Shown here: piece after piece, positions 29,307 through 38,912 of the stretch
Layout: every line of letters begins with the position of its first letter
Numbering within the stretch: position 1 is the first letter of the stretch
Source of the DNA: Acidimicrobiia bacterium
Lineage (GTDB): Bacteria; Actinomycetota; Acidimicrobiia; Spongiisociales; ZC4RG35
Length of the DNA: 64,000 nucleotides
Direction of reading: 5' to 3'
NCBI GenBank assembly: GCA_028285585.1
Contig: JANQOU010000006.1
Span: 372,001-436,000 of the forward strand
The notes under the pieces: generated by a model
The model's database searches: none
What the model saw: the letters and a program-made list of their open reading frames with translations, nothing else
Told to the model about the DNA's origin: nothing
Program-made: the position numbers and the translations under genes

Positions 29307-31148
29307 TCAGGGGGTGAGGGTGGTGAGGATGCGGTTGACGACGGAGTCTGGGTCCATCCCCACCGACTCCATCACATCCGCTGCCGAACCGAAGGGCAAG
29401 AAACCGTCGGGCACGCCGACATGGCTGAACTTCTTGGCCACCCCTGCCTCTGCGAACATCTCGGTCACGGCTGAGCCGAATCCACCGGCAATGACGTTGT
29501 CCTCGAGGGTGACCACCAGGGGTGCCTCCGAGCACCACTCGACGATTCGTGGGTCAAGAGGCTTGACCCAGCGGGCGTTGATCACCCCGGCGTCCACACC
29601 TCGCTCCACCAGATCGGCTGCCGCCTTCTCCGCGATCTCCACCATCCGGCCCACCGCCACCAGCATCACATCTGATCCAGACGACAGCTTCTGAGCGACA
29701 CCGACCTCCAGCGCCTCCACCGGCAAGGAGGGCACCGAGACGGCACCGCCTTTCGGATAACGGATCGCGATAGGGCCGTCATGGTCGACAGCCGTCTCGA
29801 TCATGGCGCAAAGCTCGGTGGCGTCAGCTGGGGCACCAACAGTCAGGTTGGGGATCATCCTCAGATAAGAAAGGTCGAACACGCCATGATGGGAGGGCCC
29901 GTCTGGACCGGTCACCCCGGCCCGGTCGATCAGGAAGGTCACCGGCAGGTCATGAAGCGCAACATCTGCGTTGATCTGGTCGAAAGCGCGCTGAAGGAAG
30001 GCCGAATAGATGGCGACCACCGGCTTCTTGCCGGCCATGGCCATTCCCGCGGCAAGCGTCACCGAGTGCTGCTCAGCTATCCCGGTGTCGAAGACACGAT
30101 CTGGGAAGCGCCGCGCCATCTGCTTGAGCCCGGCGGTCGACACCATTGCCGCCGAGACCGCATAGACATCCTCGTCACGGGCCGCTGCCTCGGCTAGAGC
30201 CCTTCCGGCCACCTCGGTCAGCTTCAACTCCGACTTCAGTGCCTTGCCGGTGGCGATGTCAAAGGAGCCGACACCGTGCAGCTTCTCCTCCTCGTCTTCG
30301 ATGGCCGGCTGATAGCCGTTCCCCTTCTCGGTGACGACGTGAACGACCACCGGCTCGGTGAAGGTCTTCGCTTGCTCGAGAGTCTCCTCGAGAAGCTTGA
30401 TGTCGTGACCGTCGACAACACCTGAATACTTGAGGTCGAGTGCGTCGAACACAGTTGACGGCTCGAGAATCTGCTTCACCGCGTCTTTCATCCGGCCGGC
30501 CATCTCGTCAGCCGACTCGCCGACGACGGGAATTCCCCGCAGCATCTTCCCGATCGCCTTCTTGGTCTTCTCGTATCGGGGATCGATGCGGTAGTGAGCA
30601 AGGGTTGCCAGCCCCCCGACAGTCGGCGCATAGGACCGGCCGTTGTCGTTGAGCACGATGATCAAGCGCTCGGGCTTGGTGACGGCGATGTGGTTCAGAG
30701 CCTCGTAGGCCATCCCGCCGGTGAACGCCCCGTCGCCAATAACTGCAACGGTCCACCCGTCGTACCCGGCTAGCGCATGACCCACCGCATAGCTCAACGA
30801 TGTCGAAGCGTGACTGTTCTCGACGAAGTCGTGTGGCGACTCGTCCCGGCTTGGATAGCCGGATAGGCCGCCGGTGTGCCTCAGCTGATCGAACTCGGTG
30901 GCTCGGCCGGTGAGGATCTTGTGCACGTAGGCCTGATGTCCGACATCCCATATGAGCCGGTCCTTCGGCGAGTCGAACACCCGGTGGAGTGCGATGGTCA
31001 GCTCCACAACACCCAAGTTGGGGGAGAGATGCCCACCGGTTTTGGAGACCTTCTCGAGGATGAAGGTCCGGACCTCGTCACACAAGACTTCCAAATCGTC
31101 GTGTGAAAGGCTCTTCAGATCTGAGGGTTGGGAGATCGATTCGATCAT
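29307..31148 (-). CDS. dxs: 1-deoxy-D-xylulose-5-phosphate synthase
   Basis: SKTGGHLSPNLGVVELTIALHRVFDSPKDRLIWDVGHQAYVHKILTGR; SHHGVFDLSYLRMIPNL. Confidence 0.98.
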   Translation of the reverse strand: MIESISQPSDLKSLSHDDLEVLCDEVRTFILEKVSKTGGHLSPNLGVVELTIALHRVFDSPKDRLIWDVGHQAYVHKILTGRATEFDQLRHTGGLSGYPSRDESPHDFVENSHASTSLSYAVGHALAGYDGWTVAVIGDGAFTGGMAYEALNHIAVTKPERLIIVLNDNGRSYAPTVGGLATLAHYRIDPRYEKTKKAIGKMLRGIPVVGESADEMAGRMKDAVKQILEPSTVFDALDLKYSGVVDGHDIKLLEETLEQAKTFTEPVVVHVVTEKGNGYQPAIEDEEEKLHGVGSFDIATGKALKSELKLTEVAGRALAEAAARDEDVYAVSAAMVSTAGLKQMARRFPDRVFDTGIAEQHSVTLAAGMAMAGKKPVVAIYSAFLQRAFDQINADVALHDLPVTFLIDRAGVTGPDGPSHHGVFDLSYLRMIPNLTVGAPADATELCAMIETAVDHDGPIAIRYPKGGAVSVPSLPVEALEVGVAQKLSSGSDVMLVAVGRMVEIAEKAAADLVERGVDAGVINARWVKPLDPRIVEWCSEAPLVVTLEDNVIAGGFGSAVTEMFAEAGVAKKFSHVGVPDGFLPFGSAADVMESVGMDPDSVVNRILTTLTP

Positions 31149-31197
31149 CGGTGAATGGCAACGAGCCGGTTCAAAGGCTAGTTCCCGCGTGAGAGAT

Positions 31198-32919
31198 TCA
31201 GGAAGACGAAACCGGGAGGAACAAGGTGAAAGATGTCCCGACACCCAGCTCGCTGGTCACCTCGACTTGGCCTCCGTGGCTCTCCGTCACATGCTTCACG
31301 ATCGACAGGCCGAGCCCTGTCCCACCGGTCGCCCTGGATCTTGCGGCGTCGACCCGATAGAACCTCTCGAAGATCCTCTCGATATCGCGAGTCGGAATCC
31401 CCACTCCGGTGTCTCTGACCTCCAACGACACTCGGCCATCCGCTTCGGCGAGCGTCGCATAGACCTCGCCGTTCTCGTCGGTGTAGTGGATCGCATTGTC
31501 CAGGAGGTTGCGCACGGCGATGGCCAAATCACGATGGCTCCCATCGACGGACACCTTGATGAGGTCGGCTTGCAACTCGAGGCCGCGCTCAGCAGCCAAT
31601 TCCCGGACCCTCTCCAATTCGTCGGCCACGAGGAGGTCGAAACGAATCGGGGCCAGCTCAGGGCGCTCCCTCTCCAATCTCGAGAGATCCAGCAAGTCGG
31701 CGACCAGGCCGTCGAGTTGGTTGGCAGCGGATTGGATCTGGTCGGCGAAACGAAGGGCTGAGGGATCGTCCCGCTCGACGGCGATGCGCAGGGCATCCGA
31801 TGCCGCGATGATCGAGCTCACTGGTGTCTTCAACTCGTGCGACGCGTTGGCAACGAAGTCGCGGCGCACCGCGGCCGAGCGCTCGTTGTCTGTCACGTCG
31901 ACCACCACAAGCAAGATCCGGCCGTCGCCGGTGAAAGGGGTGGCCACGCCGCGGAGGCGCCGAACCGGCACGCCGTGATCCGAGACCCGGTTCACTACAA
32001 CTCTGTCGTCGCGCGCTTCGCGCACCACCGACTGGAACGTGAACGGTGAGAGCGCAGCCAGCTCTTCGGGCACCGAGCCCAGCAGCTCATACGCCGACGG
32101 GTTCGCATAGGCGATCCGCTCGTTGGCGTCGATGAGAACGGTCCCCTGCGGCAGTGCCCCCAGCACCGTTTCGAGATACTCCGACGCTTGCTCGGCTTCG
32201 GTCACCCTCGATCCCAAGTCGTGGGCCAAGGCCGAGATGGCGACACCAAGAGAGTCGATCTCGCTCACTGGTGAGCGACGAGGAAGGACCGACAGGTCTC
32301 CCTCGGCCAATGCTCGAGACTGCTCGGTGAGCTCCGTTATTGGTCGTGTCATGCGTCTGCCCAATAGGGCGACGACAACGACGCCCAGCAGGCCGATGAC
32401 TATCGCCACAGCGATGATCGAGCCCCGTATCGACGCCAACTCCTCACCGATCTCGCGGGTGGGCACAGACAGCCTGACGATCAGTCCCTCTTCTGGCGGC
32501 AGCGCCAGGTAGAGCTGCTCGAAACCCGTGCTTGCGCTGACTCTCGTCGCCGTTCCCACCTGACCGTCTCTGGCCTCGATGACCTCCGGCCGGTCGGCAT
32601 GGTTCTCCATCACGGCGGGGTCGGCGTGAGAGTCGGCCCAAACCACACCATCTACGGCAATGAGGGTCGTGCGGTAGCCGCTCGCGCCGAAGACACCGTC
32701 CGCCCAGCTCGCAAAGTCGCCGTCCACGTCGGGGAGACTCTCCTCGGCAAGCTCGGCGGATGTCTCGAGGGACTCGGTGAGATTTCTGATCAAGCTTGCT
32801 TCGACGGTCTGCACCACCACGAAGCTCATCAGGCCGATCAGAATTGCGTAGACGAGGGCGTAGCTGACCAGGAATCTGGTGGCTAGCGGGGTTCGGCCGT
32901 ACCCGGACCGGCTACTCAT
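31198..32919 (-). CDS. Sensor histidine kinase, PhoR-like
   Basis: HAMP, PAS, FVANASHELKTPVSSI, DNAIHYTD, GVGIPTRDIERIFERFYRVD, GGTGLGLSIVKHV; upstream of pst genes. Confidence 0.93.
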   Translation of the reverse strand: MSSRSGYGRTPLATRFLVSYALVYAILIGLMSFVVVQTVEASLIRNLTESLETSAELAEESLPDVDGDFASWADGVFGASGYRTTLIAVDGVVWADSHADPAVMENHADRPEVIEARDGQVGTATRVSASTGFEQLYLALPPEEGLIVRLSVPTREIGEELASIRGSIIAVAIVIGLLGVVVVALLGRRMTRPITELTEQSRALAEGDLSVLPRRSPVSEIDSLGVAISALAHDLGSRVTEAEQASEYLETVLGALPQGTVLIDANERIAYANPSAYELLGSVPEELAALSPFTFQSVVREARDDRVVVNRVSDHGVPVRRLRGVATPFTGDGRILLVVVDVTDNERSAAVRRDFVANASHELKTPVSSIIAASDALRIAVERDDPSALRFADQIQSAANQLDGLVADLLDLSRLERERPELAPIRFDLLVADELERVRELAAERGLELQADLIKVSVDGSHRDLAIAVRNLLDNAIHYTDENGEVYATLAEADGRVSLEVRDTGVGIPTRDIERIFERFYRVDAARSRATGGTGLGLSIVKHVTESHGGQVEVTSELGVGTSFTLFLPVSSS

Positions 32920-33625
32920 CTACGAACTTATAGCCGAGCCCTCGAACAGTGAGTATGTGGACCGGGTTGGAAGAGTCCTTCTCCAGCTTCTGGCGAAGCC
33001 GCTTGATGTGAACATCGAGTGTCTTGGTGTCACCGAAGTAGCTGGGCCCCCATACCTCGTCGATCAGCGTGTGTCTCGCCGCCAGGCGATTCTTCCTGCG
33101 CAACAGTGACTCGAGCAGCTCGAATTCTTTGGGGCGGAGCTCTACCTCATCGCCATCGACCCGCACGACGTGTGCGTCGAGATCAAGATCGATCGGCCCC
33201 CCACGGAGCACTTCATTGGAATCGGACAGCGCGCCGGCCTTGGCCGCTCGGCGGAGGTGGGCCCTCACCCGGGCAATCAACTCCCGCATCGAGAAGGGCT
33301 TGGTCACGTAGTCGTCGGCACCCAACTCCAACCCCGCCACCTTGTCGGCCTCGGAGTCCTTGGCAGTGAGCATCACAATCGGGACGTCTGAGAACGACCG
33401 GATCTGGCGACACACATCGAGACCCGACATCTCCGGCAGCATGAGGTCGAGGAGGACCAGATCCGGCTCGTGCACCCGCGAGTACTCCATGCCTTCGAGG
33501 CCAGTGCTCGCAACGAGCACATCGAAACCCTCGGCCTCTAGCGAGTACTTGACCGAGTCGGCTAGGCCCGGTTCGTCTTCGACGACAAGCACTCGATAGG
33601 AGCGCCAGTCAGCTTGGGTCGTCAT
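32912..33625 (-). CDS. OmpR/PhoB-family response regulator
   Basis: VLVVEDEPGLADSVKYSLEAEGF, DLVLLDLMLPEMSG, VMLTAKDSEADKVAGLELGADDYVTKPFS; winged-helix C-term. Confidence 0.95.
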   Translation of the reverse strand: MTTQADWRSYRVLVVEDEPGLADSVKYSLEAEGFDVLVASTGLEGMEYSRVHEPDLVLLDLMLPEMSGLDVCRQIRSFSDVPIVMLTAKDSEADKVAGLELGADDYVTKPFSMRELIARVRAHLRRAAKAGALSDSNEVLRGGPIDLDLDAHVVRVDGDEVELRPKEFELLESLLRRKNRLAARHTLIDEVWGPSYFGDTKTLDVHIKRLRQKLEKDSSNPVHILTVRGLGYKFVDE

Positions 33626-34316
33626 CCCCTTGCCTGTTCAGGCCCTTCTCGTTGAACCCGGCTCGCTCGCCCGTGATCAGGTAGGCGGTCTGCTCGGCGA
33701 AATCGACAGCCTGGTCGCCGATCCTCTCCAGCGCCCGCGAAGCCATCAGCATCTTGGTGGCCCATTCGAGAAGCCTCGGGTTGTTCCCGACCGCCACCGT
33801 CTCCTTGTACATGTTGGCATTGAGACGATCGACCGGCTCATCCATGGACGGCAGAAGGCGCGCCTCGTCGAGGTCTTGCCGAACATAGGCATCACTGGCA
33901 GTCCGAATCATTGGGCGCACCAGATCTCCCATCTCTTGGATCTGGTCGCGTATCCGTTCCACCTGAGGCAACTCAGAGTTGAACTGGGCGATCTTGGCGA
34001 TGTTCTCGCACTGATCGCCCATCCGCTCGAAGGTGATGTTGAGCTGGAGCAGCACGGCCATCCGGCGAAGGTCCGGGCCCAAGGGCTGGTTCAAGGCCAT
34101 CAGGCGTGTCCACTCGTTGTGAACTTCGAGATAGGTCTCATCGATCCCACGATTCAGGTTGATGACCTCCTCGGCCTTTGCCATGTCGCTTTCGACAACG
34201 GCGTCCACGGCGAGCCCGACCATGTGCTGAGCGCGGTCGACGACGCCAAGAACCGTCTGTTCTAGAGCGTCCAACTCCTGGTGAAAGTGGACATTGGTGT
34301 CCGTGAGCTCGGTCAT
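33609..34316 (-). CDS. phoU: Phosphate transport system regulator PhoU
   Basis: [34 protein letters not shown]...[14 protein letters not shown]...[14 protein letters not shown]. Confidence 0.95.
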   Translation of the reverse strand: MTELTDTNVHFHQELDALEQTVLGVVDRAQHMVGLAVDAVVESDMAKAEEVINLNRGIDETYLEVHNEWTRLMALNQPLGPDLRRMAVLLQLNITFERMGDQCENIAKIAQFNSELPQVERIRDQIQEMGDLVRPMIRTASDAYVRQDLDEARLLPSMDEPVDRLNANMYKETVAVGNNPRLLEWATKMLMASRALERIGDQAVDFAEQTAYLITGERAGFNEKGLNRQGDDDPS

Positions 34317-35227
34317 CCGAACCGCCCGGTTATGTAATCCTCGGTCGCCTTCTCTTTGGGCGCCGTGAACAGCTGGTCTGTTGGGGTGAATTCAACCAGC
34401 TCACCGGTCCGCTGACCCTCGTTGCTCAGCTCGATGTTGAAGAAGGCCGTCTTGTCCGAGACGCGGGCTGCCTGCTGCATGTTGTGAGTCACGATGATGA
34501 TCGAATAGTTCTGCTTCAGCTCGAGCATCAACTCCTCGATGCGCAAGGTGGCGATGGGGTCGAGCGCTGAGCAGGGCTCGTCCATGAGCACCACATCCGG
34601 CTGGGTGGCGATGGCACGTGCGATGCAAAGTCGCTGCTGCTGGCCGCCAGAAAGCGAGAGCCCGCTTTCTTGAAGCTTGTCTTTGACCTCGTCCCAGATC
34701 GCAGCTTGCTGCAAAGCGTTCTCGACCAGGTCGTCAGCCTCCGCCTTGGAGCCTTTGAACCCGTTGATCTTGGCCCCCCAGATGATGTTCTGATAGATCG
34801 ACTTCGGGAAGGGGTTGGGCTTCTGAAAAACCATGCCGATGCGACGCCGGACCGCCACGGGATCGACCCCCGGGGCATAGATGTTCTCACCGTGGTACGT
34901 CACCACGCCTTCGGTGCGAGCTGTAGGAATCAGATCGTTCATGCGGTTCAGCGAGCGCAGGACAGTGGACTTGCCACAGCCTGACGGTCCAATCAAGGCA
35001 CTGATCTCGTTGAACTGGAAGTTCAGGTTGACGTCGTGAACCGCTTTGAAGGACCCGTAGTAGATGTCCATGTTCTGGGTCTGGATGACCCCGTCCCTCT
35101 CGACAGCCGGCTCGGTGGCGACAGCTGTCTTGTCATCGGGGAGTGCTGGTGGCTGGGCGGACGGTGTCTCCACCGGCCCTTCATGACTGGACACGTCAAC
35201 TAGATCCTTAGTCGTCTCATTGGTCAC
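34313..35227 (-). CDS. pstB: Phosphate ABC transporter ATP-binding protein
   Basis: [57 protein letters not shown]. Confidence 0.97.
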   Translation of the reverse strand: MTNETTKDLVDVSSHEGPVETPSAQPPALPDDKTAVATEPAVERDGVIQTQNMDIYYGSFKAVHDVNLNFQFNEISALIGPSGCGKSTVLRSLNRMNDLIPTARTEGVVTYHGENIYAPGVDPVAVRRRIGMVFQKPNPFPKSIYQNIIWGAKINGFKGSKAEADDLVENALQQAAIWDEVKDKLQESGLSLSGGQQQRLCIARAIATQPDVVLMDEPCSALDPIATLRIEELMLELKQNYSIIIVTHNMQQAARVSDKTAFFNIELSNEGQRTGELVEFTPTDQLFTAPKEKATEDYITGRFG

Positions 35228-36630
35228 TGGGGTCTCCTGGAGTATCGATTACGCAGTATCACGGCGCCTGCATTGAGTATCAATAGAAGAATCAACAGGG
35301 TGAGTGAGGCAGCAGCCGCCAGGTGCTGCCACTCGAACTGGGGAAGGGCGGTCCACTGGAAGATCTGGATCGGCAGGGCTGTGAACTTCGAGAACGGGCC
35401 GGTCGGGTCGGCGGTGATGAAACTCGCCGCGCCGACGAGGATGAGCGGCGCTGTCTCTCCGATCGCCCTGGCCAGAGCCAGGATCACCCCGGTGAGGATG
35501 CCCGGTATCGCCACCGGCAAGACTTGGCTTCGGACCGTCTGCCACTTGGTCGCTCCAACTCCGAGCCCCGCTTGGCGCAGTGAGTTGGGCACGGCTCTCA
35601 GCGCCTCTTGCGAGCTGATGATCACAACAGGCAGGGTGAGAAGACCCATCGTCAACCCAGCGGAGAGGACTGTCCGCCCGTTTGCCTGCTCGATGCCGAA
35701 GATCGCACCGGAGGTGAGCGCTTCAAGTGCCCTCACGAAAATGGCGAGCCCCAGCATTCCGTAGATGATGGACGGCACACCGGCCAGATTGTTGATGTTG
35801 GTCTGGACGAAATCGTTGAACCGAGACGGGCGAGCGAACTCCTCCAAGTAGATCGCTGCACCGACACCCACGGGGACCGCGAAGGTGATTGTGATGATCA
35901 CCAGCCAGAGGGTTCCCAAGATGGCCGTCCGGATACCGGTCGTCTCGGGTGCGGTGCTCTGTGGTGTGACCAGGAAGGTGGGGTTGAGCCAAGCCCGCCA
36001 CTGGAACTGGACCTGATCGAAGGTGTAGTCAGGGAAGCGCTCCGGGGTGTTGGCGAAGGTGACTTCGACGTCCTCCTCGAATGCCTGAGGATCGAGCAGG
36101 GACGGAACCAGGTTCGCGGCAGCGATGATGTCGGGCTGGACGATTCTCTCGTTGACCAGCTGGAGAACACCGGCGTGATCACGTGGCGAGGAGTCACATC
36201 CGGCAGGTGGCTCATCGGATGAGCAGATCTCGGCCCAAAGCTCGTCCGACTCGAACACGAGTTTGTCTGCGTAGAACCTCTGCTCCCTCTCCAAGCGACG
36301 GCCCACATTGGTCGAGATGCCTCCGCCGAGTGACTCCACCAGCTCGTCATAGGACAGGTCCGCCAGCGCTGTGGTCGACGGGTCGTATCCGAAGGAAGCC
36401 ACGATGTCCTCAGGCTCGTTCTGGTTGACCTGAGCCACCAACCCAAAGGACTCGTTGACGATGGTGTAGAGCAGAGCTGCCAGGGCCAGGACTGCCGTGG
36501 CCAGCGCCGCCATGAAGAACATCTTGGCGATGAGACCCTTGCGGTTCTTCTTTCCGAGAAGCTTGTCGTACTCGGCGTCGGTGGGGAAGTGCTCTTGTAT
36601 CTCGAGGCGCTCGGGAGCTTCGACGCTCAT
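35224..36630 (-). CDS. pstA: Phosphate ABC transporter permease PstA (long N-terminal insertion)
   Basis: [30 protein letters not shown], order pstS-C-A-B-phoU. Confidence 0.93.
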   Translation of the reverse strand: MSVEAPERLEIQEHFPTDAEYDKLLGKKNRKGLIAKMFFMAALATAVLALAALLYTIVNESFGLVAQVNQNEPEDIVASFGYDPSTTALADLSYDELVESLGGGISTNVGRRLEREQRFYADKLVFESDELWAEICSSDEPPAGCDSSPRDHAGVLQLVNERIVQPDIIAAANLVPSLLDPQAFEEDVEVTFANTPERFPDYTFDQVQFQWRAWLNPTFLVTPQSTAPETTGIRTAILGTLWLVIITITFAVPVGVGAAIYLEEFARPSRFNDFVQTNINNLAGVPSIIYGMLGLAIFVRALEALTSGAIFGIEQANGRTVLSAGLTMGLLTLPVVIISSQEALRAVPNSLRQAGLGVGATKWQTVRSQVLPVAIPGILTGVILALARAIGETAPLILVGAASFITADPTGPFSKFTALPIQIFQWTALPQFEWQHLAAAASLTLLILLLILNAGAVILRNRYSRRPQ

Positions 36631-37592
36631 TCGTACTCCTGCCGGTATCTCTTGACGATGCGACGACTCAGCGAATTGAGGCCGAGAGTCATGAAGAAAA
36701 GGGTCAGCCCGATCGCGAAGATCGAGTTGTAGTCAATGGTGTTGTAGCTCAGGTCGCCGCTGGCAGTTATGACGATGTAGCCCGTCATTGTCTGGGCCCC
36801 GACGAAGGGATTGACGATGTCCCACAGCGACTCCTGGCCGAACATGAAATTTCGCGGCGAGGCACCGGCGGCGAGAGTCACGACCATCGTCTCGCCGACC
36901 GCACGGGACATGGCGATGACAACGCCGGCTGCGATGCCCGACAAGGCAGCCGGGACTACCACGCGGAGAGACGTCTCGAGCTTGGACGCGCCCATCGCGT
37001 AGGCGGCCTGCCTCAGAGAGTCGGGGACGGCGGAAAGAGCATCTTCAGAGAGCGAGCTGACCAGAGGGATGATGAGGATGCCGACGACGATGCCTGCCGA
37101 GAGGACGTTGAAGAACCCGACCACATCGTTACCGAAGATCCCCCGCAGGATCGGCGTCATGAAGGTGATGGCGAAAAAGCCGAAGACAACGGTTGGTATG
37201 CCGACCAGGATCTCCAGGACCGGCTTGAAGAACCCGCGAACACGCGGGGACGCGTACTCCGACAAGTAGATCGCAGCGCACAGCCCGATGGGAATGGCTA
37301 CGAGGAGAGCTATGACGGTGATGAGCAGGGTTCCGAGGATGAGTGGCCAGATGCCAAAGGACCCCGCTTGTGGTGACCATGCGGTGGTCAGGAAGAAATC
37401 AGTGATGGTCACTTCCGGGTCGCGGAAGAACAGGAGCGACTCGGTGCCGAGGGTCCAGAGGATCCCGAGGGTGGTGGCTATGGAGATGGCTCCGCAAACG
37501 AGAAGCGTCACGAGGATGATGCGCTCGGTGACGTTGCGCGAGCTTCGAAGCTTCTGACCCATCCCGGGGTCGTGGAGCGCTTGGTCGGTCAT
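36627..37592 (-). CDS. pstC: Phosphate ABC transporter permease PstC
   Basis: EILVGIPTVVFGFFAITFMTPIL, AVGETMVVTLAAG. Confidence 0.94.
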   Translation of the reverse strand: MTDQALHDPGMGQKLRSSRNVTERIILVTLLVCGAISIATTLGILWTLGTESLLFFRDPEVTITDFFLTTAWSPQAGSFGIWPLILGTLLITVIALLVAIPIGLCAAIYLSEYASPRVRGFFKPVLEILVGIPTVVFGFFAITFMTPILRGIFGNDVVGFFNVLSAGIVVGILIIPLVSSLSEDALSAVPDSLRQAAYAMGASKLETSLRVVVPAALSGIAAGVVIAMSRAVGETMVVTLAAGASPRNFMFGQESLWDIVNPFVGAQTMTGYIVITASGDLSYNTIDYNSIFAIGLTLFFMTLGLNSLSRRIVKRYRQEYE

Positions 37593-37619
37593 TGGTGAGA
37601 GGACTCTATGTGGGAGGAG

Positions 37620-37651
37620 GTGGAGTGGGCCCTCATGAGGGCCCACTCCAC
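37620..37651 (-). terminator. Perfect palindromic hairpin between pstS and pstC (attenuator-like)
   Basis: GTGGAGTGGGCCCTCATGAGGGCCCACTCCAC, 16-bp arms. Confidence 0.6.
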
Positions 37652-37663
37652 TCGAGTGTCAGA

Positions 37664-38797
37664 TCAACCGCAACCGAGGCTTGGGGCTGCTGCACAGATG
37701 TTGGCGGCGGCACCTTGCAGGTCCGCATCCGGAGCCGGGAAGTAGCCCACCTGCTGGATCAGCTCACCAACGTTGTTCAGGTAGTAGGCCATGAACTGGG
37801 CGACTTCGAGCTTGTCGGCAACCACCTCTTCTGCCGTGTACATGTACAGCGGGCGAGAGATCGGGTAGGTGCCGGCATCGACACTGTCAGGGCCGGGTGA
37901 AACTGGGCCGTAACCTTCCTCAGCATCAACCGAGACCACGCTGAGTGAGTCTGCGTTCTGCTGGAAGAAAGCGAAGCCGAAGTAGCCGATGGCGCAGACG
38001 CCGTTGTCGGCGCAGCTGTCACCGGCAACACCCTCAACCGTGATGTTGTCGTCCTCACCCACGATCTCGCAGGATTCGAGCATCGGGGCAGGCTCATCGT
38101 TCTCCTCGAGATCCGGGAAGATCGTCTCGAAGAAGAAGTCGAAGGTGCCCGAGTCGGCTCCTGGGGAGAAGCACTGGATCTCGGCGTCCGGGAACGACGA
38201 GTCCACCTCTGACCACAGGGAGCCCTTGGGGAGTGAGAAGGCCGAGGCAACCTGCGTGAAGGTCAGCTCGCCGGCGAAGTCATTGTCCGGGTTGACCACG
38301 ATCGACAGGGCGTCGGTGCCGACACGAACAGGGATGATGGTGCGGCCGTTGCTCGCGCACTCGTCGACCTCGGAGTCCTTGATGGCGCGGCTGGCATTGG
38401 CAATGTCGGAAGCGGTCTCAACACAGAACCGCTCGATGCCGCCACCTGATCCGATGGAGTCGAGCGAGTACTCAGGACCACCCTCGTCAATCCACTGCGC
38501 CAGGACAACCTGGCTGAGAGGGAAGACGGTCGAAGAGCCGGCCATGGCGACGTCAACGCCTGCGTCGACGCTCAAGGGGTCGATCTCAGGGAGGCCGTAC
38601 ATGCCCATCATGGTCTCGCCACCACCGTTGTCCGGTGCCTCAGTCGTGTCCGGGGCGTCAGTTGTGGCCGGAGCGGCGGTTGTCGCCGCAGGACCTTCAG
38701 TCGTGGTGGTGTCGTCCCCAGTAGTCGGGGAACAAGCAGCCACGATCAGAGCCAGAGCTGTGAGAAGCACGAAAACTCTCACAAGTCGGGTTTTCAT
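37664..38797 (-). CDS. pstS: Phosphate ABC transporter substrate-binding lipoprotein PstS
   Basis: LALIVAACSPTTGDDTTTTEG lipobox; VDVAMAGSSTVFPLSQVVL. Confidence 0.95.
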   Translation of the reverse strand: MKTRLVRVFVLLTALALIVAACSPTTGDDTTTTEGPAATTAAPATTDAPDTTEAPDNGGGETMMGMYGLPEIDPLSVDAGVDVAMAGSSTVFPLSQVVLAQWIDEGGPEYSLDSIGSGGGIERFCVETASDIANASRAIKDSEVDECASNGRTIIPVRVGTDALSIVVNPDNDFAGELTFTQVASAFSLPKGSLWSEVDSSFPDAEIQCFSPGADSGTFDFFFETIFPDLEENDEPAPMLESCEIVGEDDNITVEGVAGDSCADNGVCAIGYFGFAFFQQNADSLSVVSVDAEEGYGPVSPGPDSVDAGTYPISRPLYMYTAEEVVADKLEVAQFMAYYLNNVGELIQQVGYFPAPDADLQGAAANICAAAPSLGCG

Positions 38798-38891
38798 CGA
38801 GTGTTACTCCTTATATGGGAAAAAAGAACCCGCGAGTTCTGAACAACGTCGGGCAACGTAGAAGCGCGGGTTAACCACCAGGCAATGTTGG

Positions 38892-38909
38892 GGTTAACGG
38901 GTGGTGAAC
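38892..38909 (-). promoter_or_regulatory. Putative PHO box upstream of pstS
   Basis: Minus strand GTTCACCacccGTTAACC: two 7-mers at 11-nt period; further degenerate GTTAACC-like copy at 38869-38875. Confidence 0.7.
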
Positions 38910-38912
38910 GTT

